Counted from the stretch's first letter, positions 1 through 7,305 are shown. The stretch is 13,211 nucleotides of DNA from Acidobacteriota bacterium (GCA_023415725.1 JAEZJR010000138.1:1-13211), one strand, 5' to 3'. Program-made: numbers and translations. The notes: generated by a model not told the origin, from the letters alone.

Positions 1-1994
1 GTTTCGTCGTGAGGAGGATTCAATCGGCCAGTATCGAGGTCCATCGACACCGGTTCCACTATTTCATTCTCGGCTGGGTCTTCCAGAAGAATGTCGAGAC
101 AGTTTAGTGCAGAAATGTAATTACCCCTACTGTCTCGGAATTCTTCGCCATGTTCATTCCAGACGAAGGTGGGATGAGCAATGTCGTCGGTATATCCCCG
201 AGCGTAGGCGCTACCACAGTTTCTACAAGTGAACAGTTCTAGGACGCGAGAGCCGCAGTGGTCACACTGATTTCGCGGTTGCGAATAAACGACCCCACCA
301 GGACCTTCTGTGTCCTCTGGAGACAATCCAGAACATTCCTTATCTAGACAAATCCAGAGACCCGCAAAACCTCTGAAGAAACAGTGAACACGTGCCGGGA
401 TAAGGCCCGGCTCCGATTGGGAGGGACGAGCTATACTGCCTAGGGCTAGTAAGACTGTTACCGCCCGTGTCCCTAGCGAGGGGTCAACACCAGGGAAAAC
501 CTGCTCGCTAAGCTCATTTGCAGGTAATGCAGAGCCCATTATCTTATTTACAAGGAAACCTAGCGGAGGAAAGTCCTTCAGCGCATGAAAAAGGTCATTA
601 ACGCTGTCTTCGGAAGAATGAACTCCCCGGTATTCGAGAAATGGTCGAACAATTGAGCCCAGTTTCACGTTGGACGCACTTGAGTACAAGTCGCCCAATT
701 CAATCGACGCGAGAACTTGTGCATCGTTCTCACTCCCGGTATCCGAATTAAGATGGTGAGCTAAGTCGCCCGTGATAACTTCGAAGTCGCTCGCACTCTT
801 CCCGGATAGCTCAGCACTAAATGTCCTAGCCTGACCGACATCTTCGAAACTCGCGCTTGTACATATTACCTGCAGTCGTTCGGGTTCTATTCCAAGGCGG
901 GCTCTTAGTCTCCGAATCAGAAGTGCAACTTCGGCGCCGGCTGCACCGCGATAAAGGTGTGCTTCGTCGATAACGAGAAGGAACTTTTCTCGAGGATTTT
1001 GCTGCAGCCATCGACTCGTCTGGTCGAAGATTGGTGCCTCCAATGGCCGCATCAAGGTGTATTCCAACATCGAATAGTTCGTTACAAAAACGTCGGGTGG
1101 AGCACTAATTACCTCGTGTCGGGTTAGCAGCTCTGTGTCATTGGGCTGCGTAATACAACGAGCAAACTGACCATCGGCTCGCTGCCAGTGCTCTCTGTCT
1201 GTACCGTACCAACTTATGAGGTCAGCCTTCGTGGGAAATTTCCCGCGAGCCCGGAGTTCATCCACTAGGCGAGATGACCTCGCGTGGTGTGGGTTCGCTG
1301 GGTCGCGTTGCGCAAGGAGATGCTCAACATAGTAGTCACGAATCGGTTTCAGTCTTCGCTGGTCCTTCTCTCTCGTGCGAACCCCTGGGTATAGCGTTCG
1401 ACTGGTGTATCGTGCGAAACGTGCTGGACGACCGGCCCACCGCATAAACATCTGCGCAGTTAATGGATTTCCGAACAAGCTTCTTAATCGGCCGAGTTGG
1501 TCATTAACCAGGGCATTCATCGGATATAGGACAAGGCAGCGGACCGCTGGAGCACTGAAGCTTGCTGAACGATTAGCGGCTTCGGATGCGAGCTTTCCTA
1601 GAATGGGTAGTAAGAAACATTCAGTTTTTCCCGAGCCTGTACCCGTGATAACCACAAGACTCCGCTCGCTAACCAGGGATTCTTCGATAGCCCTTTGTTG
1701 ATGCTGGTAGGGCGGATTGAACAGGACTTGATTTTTGCCCGGAACAGCTAGCTGGCTCATTAGCGTCTTCGCAGCTTCATCGAGTCCAGGAATGTCCTCA
1801 AATCTCAGACCGCCTCGGTACTTAGGAGTGCTCTCAACGAAGGGTTCCTGGTGAATTACACCCGGTTCTCTGAGTAATGCCTTTCGACGCGCAATGAGCG
1901 CCGGGTTGCTAATGTGGTAGGTCGCTTCGATGTACTCGCTCAACGCCTCGTGCAGATGTTCAAATGTTTCTCCAATGCTGAATGTTGTGGTCAT
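1..1994 (-). CDS. DEAH-box superfamily 2 helicase, DrmA/DruE/YjiV-like, partial (C-terminus beyond left edge)
   Basis: The frame is open from an ATG at 1994-1992 to the window edge, giving 664 residues without a stop. Visible motifs in order: a Q-motif-like PPYQHQQ (about 94-100), Walker A GTGSGKT (118-124), LVLYPMNALVNDQ (motif Ia region), VTNYSMLEY (motif Ib region), DEAH (343-346) and TSAS (379-382, motif III). The distance from Walker A to DEAH is about 220 residues, so an Arg-rich insertion (about 170-310) sits in the first RecA domain. After RecA1 comes FFRGFAGLWIC, then cysteines 549, 554, 577, 580, 590 and 593, a likely zinc ribbon. This is the layout I know from large DUF1998-associated helicases of defence loci (DISARM, Druantia, Dpd, YjiV). 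The second RecA domain and any DUF1998 domain must lie left of the window. It starts 2 nt after the 355-aa gene with no Shine-Dalgarno, so translational coupling is likely. Function as an ATP-driven nucleic-acid translocase is inferred; the exact subfamily is uncertain. Confidence 0.87.
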   Translation of the reverse strand, partial: MTTTFSIGETFEHLHEALSEYIEATYHISNPALIARRKALLREPGVIHQEPFVESTPKYRGGLRFEDIPGLDEAAKTLMSQLAVPGKNQVLFNPPYQHQQRAIEESLVSERSLVVITGTGSGKTECFLLPILGKLASEAANRSASFSAPAVRCLVLYPMNALVNDQLGRLRSLFGNPLTAQMFMRWAGRPARFARYTSRTLYPGVRTREKDQRRLKPIRDYYVEHLLAQRDPANPHHARSSRLVDELRARGKFPTKADLISWYGTDREHWQRADGQFARCITQPNDTELLTRHEVISAPPDVFVTNYSMLEYTLMRPLEAPIFDQTSRWLQQNPREKFLLVIDEAHLYRGAAGAEVALLIRRLRARLGIEPERLQVICTSASFEDVGQARTFSAELSGKSASDFEVITGDLAHHLNSDTGSENDAQVLASIELGDLYSSASNVKLGSIVRPFLEYRGVHSSEDSVNDLFHALKDFPPLGFLVNKIMGSALPANELSEQVFPGVDPSLGTRAVTVLLALGSIARPSQSEPGLIPARVHCFFRGFAGLWICLDKECSGLSPEDTEGPGGVVYSQPRNQCDHCGSRVLELFTCRNCGSAYARGYTDDIAHPTFVWNEHGEEFRDSRGNYISALNCLDILLEDPAENEIVEPVSMDLDTGRLNPPHDE

Positions 1995-1996
1995 AC

Positions 1997-3064
1997 TTAA
2001 TCGTCAATTTGAAGCCAGAGGTCGGACTTGAGCACCCGTAGCTCTTCCTCAGCGGCATCTAGGTCCATTTCATACGAGAACAAGCCCGGCCCGCTTACGG
2101 GTTGTCCCGCGTTCTCTAAACGTCGTTGCTCCCACGTTGGGAGAGGCGAGAAGAAGGTTAGAACGACGGTGCTATCTTTGTACTCGACTTTTACTCGCTG
2201 GGGCGTGCCATGAAGAGAATCGAGCGCCATCTGAAGACGCCAAGCCTCGTTGCGGCCCGGTGCTCTTGTATCTAGCTGAGGGAGGTCAACCATTCTTGAA
2301 GCAACGCCGTCGCTTAGCTCCACAAAACACCAGAGGTTGTTGCCGAACATCTGAGGCCTTCGGCCAACATATAATCCGGATAGCGTCGGATTGGGAGTCA
2401 CCCAGCGGCCACGGTAGTAATCTGGAGTACGCCGGCCGTCGATAACAATTAGGCCGTCCAGACCGCCAGGATGTTGTTTGAGCAATCCTCGCACTTTCGA
2501 AACGTATTGCGCTGGCTCGATTTGAAAGGGTTCGGTTGAAATACGTCTCCAATACTCCCGGTCCAATTCCATAAGACCGAACGCTAGGAGTTGCTCCTTC
2601 AAGTCTTCATTAGGCTGTTGCCGGATTTGGCGACGGTGACGCGACAATTCGACTCTTTCTTCGAGTTCAACTGGCAAGAGTCGAGCTCCATCAGACGCAA
2701 CACCTACGAGCAGAGCAACTGTCCCAAGCCAGATAAAACTGGGCTTCTGTAGATATAAGAGGCGACTGGACCGAGTCTGCACAGTGTAAAGTTCTGCTTG
2801 CTCCAAAATGTCGCCGTAGCCAATGAGAAGGGAGAGTACGTCCGCGACTTTGAATTTGAGAAAATCAGCATCTTGCGTAACCGGAGCTAAGCTGGCAGAT
2901 ACAGCATTTATGAGTTCACTACTTGAGCACGGGCAGAGAATACTCGCGCATCGGCGCAGATAAGCGGCAAGCAATTCGCAGCTTTCTTCGTAGTCGTCAA
3001 GCGCAATTAGTTGGACATTATGGGCCAACGTTTGCTGGGTCTCTCGAAGTGAGAGTCTAATCAC
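1997..3064 (-). CDS. 355-aa protein of unknown function, middle gene of the putative defence operon
   Basis: The gene uses a GTG start (3064-3062) preceded by a strong GGAGGT in the end of the upstream gene, which it overlaps by 8 nt. It ends with TAA 2 nt before the helicase start. I do not recognise a named family. Residues about 70-135 (around VADVLSLLIGYGDILE and the following LYTV...LLVGVASDGARLLP) look like a winged-helix segment. The C-terminal half (about 210-340) has a beta-rich pattern, with RGRWV, LSGLYVGRR, then WRLQMALDSLHGTPQ and a PLPTWEQRRLENAG segment, ending in an acidic stretch, EEELRVLKSDLWLQIDD. There is no signal peptide, membrane helix or obvious catalytic triad. The position between a large scaffold-like protein and a helicase suggests a subunit or adaptor of one complex, possibly with DNA-binding ability; this is inference. 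Base composition matches its operon neighbours and is lower in GC than the genes right of the tRNA. Confidence 0.85.
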   Translation of the reverse strand: MIRLSLRETQQTLAHNVQLIALDDYEESCELLAAYLRRCASILCPCSSSELINAVSASLAPVTQDADFLKFKVADVLSLLIGYGDILEQAELYTVQTRSSRLLYLQKPSFIWLGTVALLVGVASDGARLLPVELEERVELSRHRRQIRQQPNEDLKEQLLAFGLMELDREYWRRISTEPFQIEPAQYVSKVRGLLKQHPGGLDGLIVIDGRRTPDYYRGRWVTPNPTLSGLYVGRRPQMFGNNLWCFVELSDGVASRMVDLPQLDTRAPGRNEAWRLQMALDSLHGTPQRVKVEYKDSTVVLTFFSPLPTWEQRRLENAGQPVSGPGLFSYEMDLDAAEEELRVLKSDLWLQIDD

Positions 3065-5894
3065 GCCACCTCCAATCGATTGATGAATTTCTTTGAATCA
3101 AGTAGATGTACCGAGCGGCACGGGGCAATATAGGTTTTTCGAACATGACGCTGACAGCAAGCGGGAGCCTCTTACCCGCCCATCCTGGTAAAGTCTCCGG
3201 AGCCGTGGCCAAACGCAAGGCGAATTCAACAAACCAAATTCGCCGAACAACCTTGAGCACTTGAATGCCACCTGTATTGCCGGCTCTCGTTGTATGGTCG
3301 GCGACGTCTTGGAGCAAGACGCCCGTTAGAAGTGGTATGAGGTCTTGAACTTCTCTTACTTTCTTTTCGCTGAGGCTTTTCAAATCCTCTTGTAAAGAAC
3401 GCCGAACGGTCACCGCTTCCAGCAATCCCCTCTTGGTCTGCGTTCCTCGGTTATACCGTGTTTCGCATCGGCGCCAATTTGGTGTCCCTCCGACGCAGCT
3501 TATCAATTCACACCTCAATGCTTCCTTCAGTGATTTTAGTTGGACCAGGGATAGTGGGTCGCCCACGTGCCGAGACGTTGCCCATAACCAATAGAGTTCG
3601 AGAAGTCTAAGAAAGTCGGACTGGGAATTACGTTGTTGCGTTATAGAAATGTCAGTCTCCTGCCCTCGCACAAGCTCGCCGAAATCGCGTATCACTCGGC
3701 CAGGCGCTGGCTGTGGGAAGACTATTAAACCGGTACTTCCACCGCTTCCGCTGGCTACAAACATCCCAGTTTCATCTGCTAGGATTTTCTCGGTGTATCC
3801 CAACTCAAACTCCGGCAGGCATATCGGCTTGTCCGGTGTAGCAAGCGGATACAAACGGACCTTGATATTCTGGGCATCGTCCGAGTAATTTGCGAGACGC
3901 AGTACTCTCCTCGCCCCGTCGGTAACGACCCGCAAGCGAACCGGAAGGGCCTCGCGGTTGCATCCGATTTCAATGTTCCCCAGACTCTCAGCCGTAAAGC
4001 GAAGAGTGCACTTGAATGAATCATCGACTCGGGCGGCAAGCCGTCTGTCTAACTTCTCGATACTTTCAGCGATTTTGAGGCCGAGAGCCTCAACTGGCGT
4101 ACGGAAGCGTAACAGTTCCTTCTCGACCTCTGAGTCTGCTTCGTCAGACGGCAATGAAATGAATACTTGAATCTCTGTACCATCGGGGGCAAACAGGTCG
4201 AACTGAGCATGTCCGCGAAGAACACTATCAAGTGTCGGGGCGAATGGATTAGTTATCAGTGCAAACGGGCTTCGAGTGCTTAGGTTGTTTCGACTTCCTC
4301 GCGGTAAGGTAATTATCCTAACTCGCGTTAGTTCTAACCCGCCGTTCTCAGTTGCAAGCATGCGGAGAGTTCGAACGCCCGGAGGGGCAGACTCGAAACC
4401 GATAAAACTTCTTTCACCCGGCGTTAACTTAACGAATAGAGAACAATCATCATCAATCACCTGAATCCGGATTGCGAGGGAACTGGCGATTGCAAGTAAG
4501 GGAGTCTCATCCTCGAAGAAGGCGATTGCTCCGGGCTCCGAATAATAAGGAACGGAGCCAATCCCTTGAACCTGAAGTGAATCATCGGCATTGACCTTCA
4601 GACCTAAGCCAGATAAGAATCTCTCCGCTTCCAGACTTGGGTTTTCGGGAATGGTGAATTCGAACAGAGCTATGTCTGATATGTTCGTTTGGACTTGCCT
4701 GCACGAATCGAAGGGCGGTTTTGATGCAGTAAAATAGAGGTATTTCTCGGAAGCGCTAACCGTCGCAGAGCCAATGCGGACAGCCCGCCCGTCTTCCCGA
4801 ACCTTGAAGACCAGCTTGTTGTCTGCAGGTCGAAACTTGTTGAAGAAATCCTTTACTCGCGCCGGCAGTTCCGCAGACGCTGCCAGAATTCCAGCGTCAG
4901 TCGGCGGAAGCGAACCAAGCCTCCGGCGGGTCGGTCCGAAGGTTGAAATCGTTGCCGGAGCAAGTTTTTCCTTCACCGCACTGCCCCTGATTTGTACGCG
5001 ATTCGTTTGCAAGAAACGAAAGACTTCGGGTTCGACATCCCAAAGATTCGATAAGTTGGGAATCTCAATCCATACATCCCAGCAGTCCACGCCACCTCGC
5101 TGAAGGTAAAGCACTGGCAGTTCGACCAACTGCCTTCCCGGAGAGTCCTCGGAGATTTGTCGTTCTGATGAAGTTCTTTTCGCATGTGTGCGCGCTTCGT
5201 CTAACCATCGGGCTGCATCACGATGTCTACGAATGTCTCTGACTATCCTGGCGAGCGTTGGTGGCTCGAGCAACTGTTCGAGTTCTGAGTCAGTCGGTGC
5301 AAGCAATTGCATTGCTACTGAGCCCACAAGTGCCGTGTTCTGCGCCAACTGCTGAAATCGATTCGATGTATCAAAACTTACGTCAGCGATACGCCGCCCA
5401 AGTTGGTCCGGTATATGAATTGAATTCGCGGAGAGGTAGTACCGTAGGTCGTAAAGAACTTTCGCAAACTCTCGCTGAAGGTCGCGCGGAATAACTGAAT
5501 GCGTGATGGGATAGGCAATTATGCTAAACTGTGTCGCCCAGGGGCCCGTCGGCTGATAGCCATTGAATTTTTCGACAAAACGGGCGAAACAATCTCGAAT
5601 GAAAGTTCTGTCGGCGGGAGTCCAGCTTGGAGTTACTTCTTCGAAGGATTCCCAGTACTCCCTGCCTTCAAAGTCGTAACCTAACTCAGTCGAATATACT
5701 ACCCAGGCCATCCACTCTTGAATTCGTGGCTTTCGCGGCTGTCTTTCCCGAACGGCGCTCTTAAGCTCCTCCACCTGCGACTCGCTCAAAGGATGCTCGA
5801 GTGCAAATGTCGGAAAGCCAACCTCCCTGCGTTTCTCACCCAACCTGATGAAGTGGGAAATCAACAGAGAGTGAAACTCCGCGAGAGAGGCCAT
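3057..5894 (-). CDS. 945-aa protein of unknown function, first gene of the putative defence operon (YjiT/STY4851-like?)
   Basis: ATG at 5894-5892, TAG at 3059-3057. It is the promoter-proximal gene of the operon. Its last codons contain the ribosome binding site of the next gene. No catalytic motif is evident. The N-terminal about 230 residues are helical and aromatic-rich (EWMAWVVYSTELGYDF, EYWESFEE, then IAYPITHSVIPRD). Residues about 260-720 are beta-rich with several Ig-like or sandwich-like segments (LVELPVLYLQRGG, LLAIASSLAIRIQV, FVKLTPGERSF). The C-terminal about 170 residues are again helical (LLELYWLWATSRHVG, RRSLQEDLKSLSEKKVREVQDLIPLL). There is no signal peptide or transmembrane helix, so it should be cytosolic. 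The combination of a long protein of this shape with a YjiV-like helicase reminds me of enterobacterial YjiT or STY4851-type proteins, but this is recollection and was not tested. A scaffold or sensor role in a defence complex is possible. Function unknown. Confidence 0.87.
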   Translation of the reverse strand: MASLAEFHSLLISHFIRLGEKRREVGFPTFALEHPLSESQVEELKSAVRERQPRKPRIQEWMAWVVYSTELGYDFEGREYWESFEEVTPSWTPADRTFIRDCFARFVEKFNGYQPTGPWATQFSIIAYPITHSVIPRDLQREFAKVLYDLRYYLSANSIHIPDQLGRRIADVSFDTSNRFQQLAQNTALVGSVAMQLLAPTDSELEQLLEPPTLARIVRDIRRHRDAARWLDEARTHAKRTSSERQISEDSPGRQLVELPVLYLQRGGVDCWDVWIEIPNLSNLWDVEPEVFRFLQTNRVQIRGSAVKEKLAPATISTFGPTRRRLGSLPPTDAGILAASAELPARVKDFFNKFRPADNKLVFKVREDGRAVRIGSATVSASEKYLYFTASKPPFDSCRQVQTNISDIALFEFTIPENPSLEAERFLSGLGLKVNADDSLQVQGIGSVPYYSEPGAIAFFEDETPLLAIASSLAIRIQVIDDDCSLFVKLTPGERSFIGFESAPPGVRTLRMLATENGGLELTRVRIITLPRGSRNNLSTRSPFALITNPFAPTLDSVLRGHAQFDLFAPDGTEIQVFISLPSDEADSEVEKELLRFRTPVEALGLKIAESIEKLDRRLAARVDDSFKCTLRFTAESLGNIEIGCNREALPVRLRVVTDGARRVLRLANYSDDAQNIKVRLYPLATPDKPICLPEFELGYTEKILADETGMFVASGSGGSTGLIVFPQPAPGRVIRDFGELVRGQETDISITQQRNSQSDFLRLLELYWLWATSRHVGDPLSLVQLKSLKEALRCELISCVGGTPNWRRCETRYNRGTQTKRGLLEAVTVRRSLQEDLKSLSEKKVREVQDLIPLLTGVLLQDVADHTTRAGNTGGIQVLKVVRRIWFVEFALRLATAPETLPGWAGKRLPLAVSVMFEKPILPRAARYIYLIQRNSSIDWRWRD
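3065..3080 (-). promoter_or_regulatory. Shine-Dalgarno that fixes the GTG start of the 355-aa gene
   Basis: Read on the minus strand, GGAGGTGGCGTG places a full GGAGGT 3-4 nt before the GTG at 3064. It lies within the last codons of the 945-aa gene and supports coupled translation. Most other starts in the window lack such a site, so this one is notable. Confidence 0.6.
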
Positions 5895-5921
5895 AACCTG
5901 TTGAGGGCGAAAACTAGCGGA

Positions 5922-5949
5922 ATGTTACCATCGGTACGGCCGATGTCAT
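5922..5949 (-). promoter_or_regulatory. Predicted promoter of the three-gene operon
   Basis: On the minus strand, ATGACA (5949-5944, five of six matches to TTGACA) and TAACAT (5927-5922, four of six matches to TATAAT) are separated by 16 nt. The predicted start near 5915 gives a leader of about 21 nt to the ATG at 5894. The spacer is almost filled by an inverted repeat (separate entry). The hexamer match is moderate and spacing is slightly short, so this is a prediction only. Confidence 0.4.
5929..5945. promoter_or_regulatory. Inverted repeat in the promoter spacer, candidate operator
   Basis: CATCGG and CCGATG form 6-bp perfect arms around the 5-nt centre TACGG. The repeat lies between the predicted -35 and -10 hexamers of the operon. 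A dimeric repressor bound here would block RNA polymerase, but no regulator gene is adjacent within the window. Confidence 0.35.
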
Positions 5950-6000
5950 AGTCGCGGTTTCGACTCAGCCCTGTCTGCGAGCGGTGGTGACGCCGCTGTA

Positions 6001-6309
6001 ATGGCCTGTTATCGGCATCTCATTTATCGACTGCCCTTTAATCTGCGCATTGTCTATGGAAGCTTTCTCGAGAACAATCGGATTCCCACGAGGCATCAGC
6101 AAGGCGATTTGGGCAAAATCGACGACCTCGATAAGGGTGAAAACGATAACTCCATTAACGGGCGCTTCAAAATCCTAACAGCCTATCGAACGAGGAAGGG
6201 TGTGAAAATCTGGGTAGCTACGGAAGCAGAGACGTCAGCGACCACATCGTTCTGCCTAGGGAGTAGTAATGCCAACCGTGTAAAATATCGTCATAAGCGC
6301 AACTATTAG
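6001..6309 (+). pseudogene. Frameshifted remnant of a small uncharacterised protein gene
   Basis: An ATG-started frame of 102 codons with no Shine-Dalgarno. Its second half reads ILTAYRTRKGVKIWVATEAETSATT, which resembles the C-terminus of small uncharacterised bacterial proteins that, as I recall them, carry KIWIxTE, then RSxTT, then a terminal LLPEEY. Here the frame continues as SFCLGSS, but the +1 frame from the same point (about 6249) reads IVLPRE and then meets a TAG at 6267-6269, exactly the expected family ending. A single missing base around 6247-6250 would therefore restore the ancestral end. I read it as a pseudogene; the N-terminal half is unrecognised and may not belong to the original gene. 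The family resemblance is from memory. Confidence 0.4.
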
Positions 6310-6316
6310 CGCAACT
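6293..6316. repeat. 12-bp tandem duplication (two units, 11 of 12 identical)
   Basis: ATAAGCGCAACT is followed directly by ATTAGCGCAACT. The pair overlaps the end of the degraded frame next to tRNA-Leu. It is too short to assign a function and may be slippage in a non-coding stretch. Confidence 0.5.
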
Positions 6317-6389
6317 TCTGACGTAATCGTTAATAACCGAAGAGTGCTGAAGAGAGTGGGATTTGTGAGTTTAATGCTGAAAACATTAT

Positions 6390-6477
6390 TGGTGCCGGAG
6401 GTCGGACTCGAACCGACATGGGCGTGAAGCCCGCCAGATTTTGAGTCTGGTGCGTATACCAATTTCGCCACTCCGGC
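6390..6477 (-). tRNA. tRNA-Leu (anticodon CAA), CCA encoded
   Basis: Read on the minus strand, the acceptor stem GCCGGAG (6477-6471) pairs with CTCCGGC (6400-6394), followed by discriminator A and an encoded CCA (6392-6390). The anticodon stem CCAGA/TCTGG encloses loop CTCAAAA, giving CAA for UUG codons. A long variable arm (GCGGGCTTCACGCCC) marks a class II leucine tRNA, and the T arm GTCGG-TTCGAGT-CCGAC is perfect. The gene lies 52 bp downstream of the SurA-like gene but has its own promoter. Its 3' end faces the low-GC operon, the usual orientation when an island integrates at a tRNA. Confidence 0.95.
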
Positions 6478-6495
6478 ACACGCAGGAAAGTTTAG

Positions 6496-6525
6496 ATGAT
6501 AGAACCCGCCGCACGGATAGGTCAA
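6496..6525 (-). promoter_or_regulatory. Predicted promoter of tRNA-Leu(CAA)
   Basis: On the minus strand, TTGACC (6525-6520) and TATCAT (6501-6496), each five of six to consensus, are separated by 18 nt. The predicted start is about 12 nt before the mature tRNA 5' end. The element sits just after the stop codon of the SurA-like gene. Confidence 0.6.
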
Positions 6526-6529
6526 GAAG

Positions 6530-7213
6530 TCAGGGCTCGTAAAGGGTCGTTACGGTCACTCGACCCCTCGCCTGTTCGAGGAACTGGTCCATGTTCTGCC
6601 TGACTCGGTCTTCGGTGAGTTGCGCGTTCACATTCGACCGCACCCGATCAAGTTCCGGGACGATCGCGTTCGGGTTACGCTGTTTGTACTCCGGGACCCA
6701 GGTCTCGCGGTAATATTTTTCTCCATCTTCTGCCGTGATGACCACGAACGACCGGAAACGAAAATCCAGGTACTTCTCGATCGCTATCCGCTGAGCGATC
6801 ATTCCCTCGAAATTATCGTCCCTTACGGAATCGAACCCTACGGCTCGGAGCCGCCGTTCGAACTCGGCGGATGATGGGAAGAACGTGAGCAACCGAGCGA
6901 TCTCGTCGCTTATCTCCTTCTCCGTCGGCGCCGCGCGTGGCAGCCGCTGGGCTTCCAGGGCGAAGATCCGCTGTTCGATCTGTAGGGCAAGCGCTTTTCT
7001 CAGGTCATCTGGCCGCGGCGGCTCAAGCGAGACGCTAGGCTGCAAGGCCATCTGCCAGAGCAGGTCGGAATATGTGATCAACTCGGTCCTGACCCCATCG
7101 CTTACCGTCGCAACGGTACGATCTACGACCACCTGCGAGATAGCACCGCCGGCGAAAGCGAAGATCGCGATCGTCGCCCACAGCATTAACAATGACCACC
7201 GCCTTGTTCTCAT
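6530..7213 (-). CDS. Secreted SurA N-terminal-domain-like protein without a PPIase domain
   Basis: ATG at 7213, TGA at 6532-6530, 227 residues. Residues 1 to about 26 form a signal peptide: Arg-rich start MRTRRW, hydrophobic core LLMLWATIAIFAFAGG, then a small-residue cleavage region near AIS. The mature part begins VVVDRTVATVSDG and continues with a helix-rich pattern (ITYSDLLWQMAL, LRKALALQIEQRIFALEAQRL, EISDEIARLLTFF, DNFEGMIAQRIAIEKYLDFRFRSFV). This matches the SurA/PrsA-like chaperone N-domain, with a trailing helix (NAQLTEDRVRQNMDQFLEQARG). E. coli SurA is about 430 residues and has two parvulin domains; none is present here. The likely role is an extracytoplasmic chaperone for outer-membrane or secreted proteins; the exact client is unknown. 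Its promoter region is shared with the divergent histidine kinase gene. Confidence 0.75.
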   Translation of the reverse strand: MRTRRWSLLMLWATIAIFAFAGGAISQVVVDRTVATVSDGVRTELITYSDLLWQMALQPSVSLEPPRPDDLRKALALQIEQRIFALEAQRLPRAAPTEKEISDEIARLLTFFPSSAEFERRLRAVGFDSVRDDNFEGMIAQRIAIEKYLDFRFRSFVVITAEDGEKYYRETWVPEYKQRNPNAIVPELDRVRSNVNAQLTEDRVRQNMDQFLEQARGRVTVTTLYEP

Positions 7214-7240
7214 CGATCTTGGAACTCTAATAATTTCAAT

Positions 7241-7269
7241 ATTTTCCGCTCTGAGTTAATGATAGTCAA
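7241..7269 (-). promoter_or_regulatory. Predicted promoter of the SurA-like gene
   Basis: On the minus strand, TTGACT (7269-7264) and GAAAAT (7246-7241) are 17 nt apart. The -10 match is only four of six. The element lies 28 nt upstream of the ATG, back-to-back with the plus-strand promoter of the kinase. Confidence 0.35.
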
Positions 7270-7305
7270 TCGGAATATTCCCGCCTGCCGGCGATTCTAA
7301 ACATA

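Larger units (their letters stand above)
5895..6389. other. Intergenic stretch between the operon and tRNA-Leu(CAA)
   Basis: About 500 bases with no intact gene. It holds the operon promoter and inverted repeat (5922-5949), the frameshifted gene remnant (6001-6309) and the 12-bp duplication (6293-6316). The remaining 5950-6000 and 6317-6389 show nothing recognisable. No integrase, transposase or insertion-sequence end was found. It is the probable junction between accessory and core sequence. Confidence 0.5.

Noticed and set aside
1375..1701. Plus-strand frame of 108 codons
   Set aside because: Antisense to the helicase region carrying Walker A, so a shadow frame.
1..5894. Assignment as complete DISARM, Druantia or Dpd
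   Set aside because: Only a related helicase is present; the defining partner genes of those systems are not in the window.
6256..6525. Minus-strand frame of 89 codons containing VAKLVYAPDSKSGG
   Set aside because: It is a translation of tRNA-Leu(CAA); such frames are often mis-annotated as proteins.
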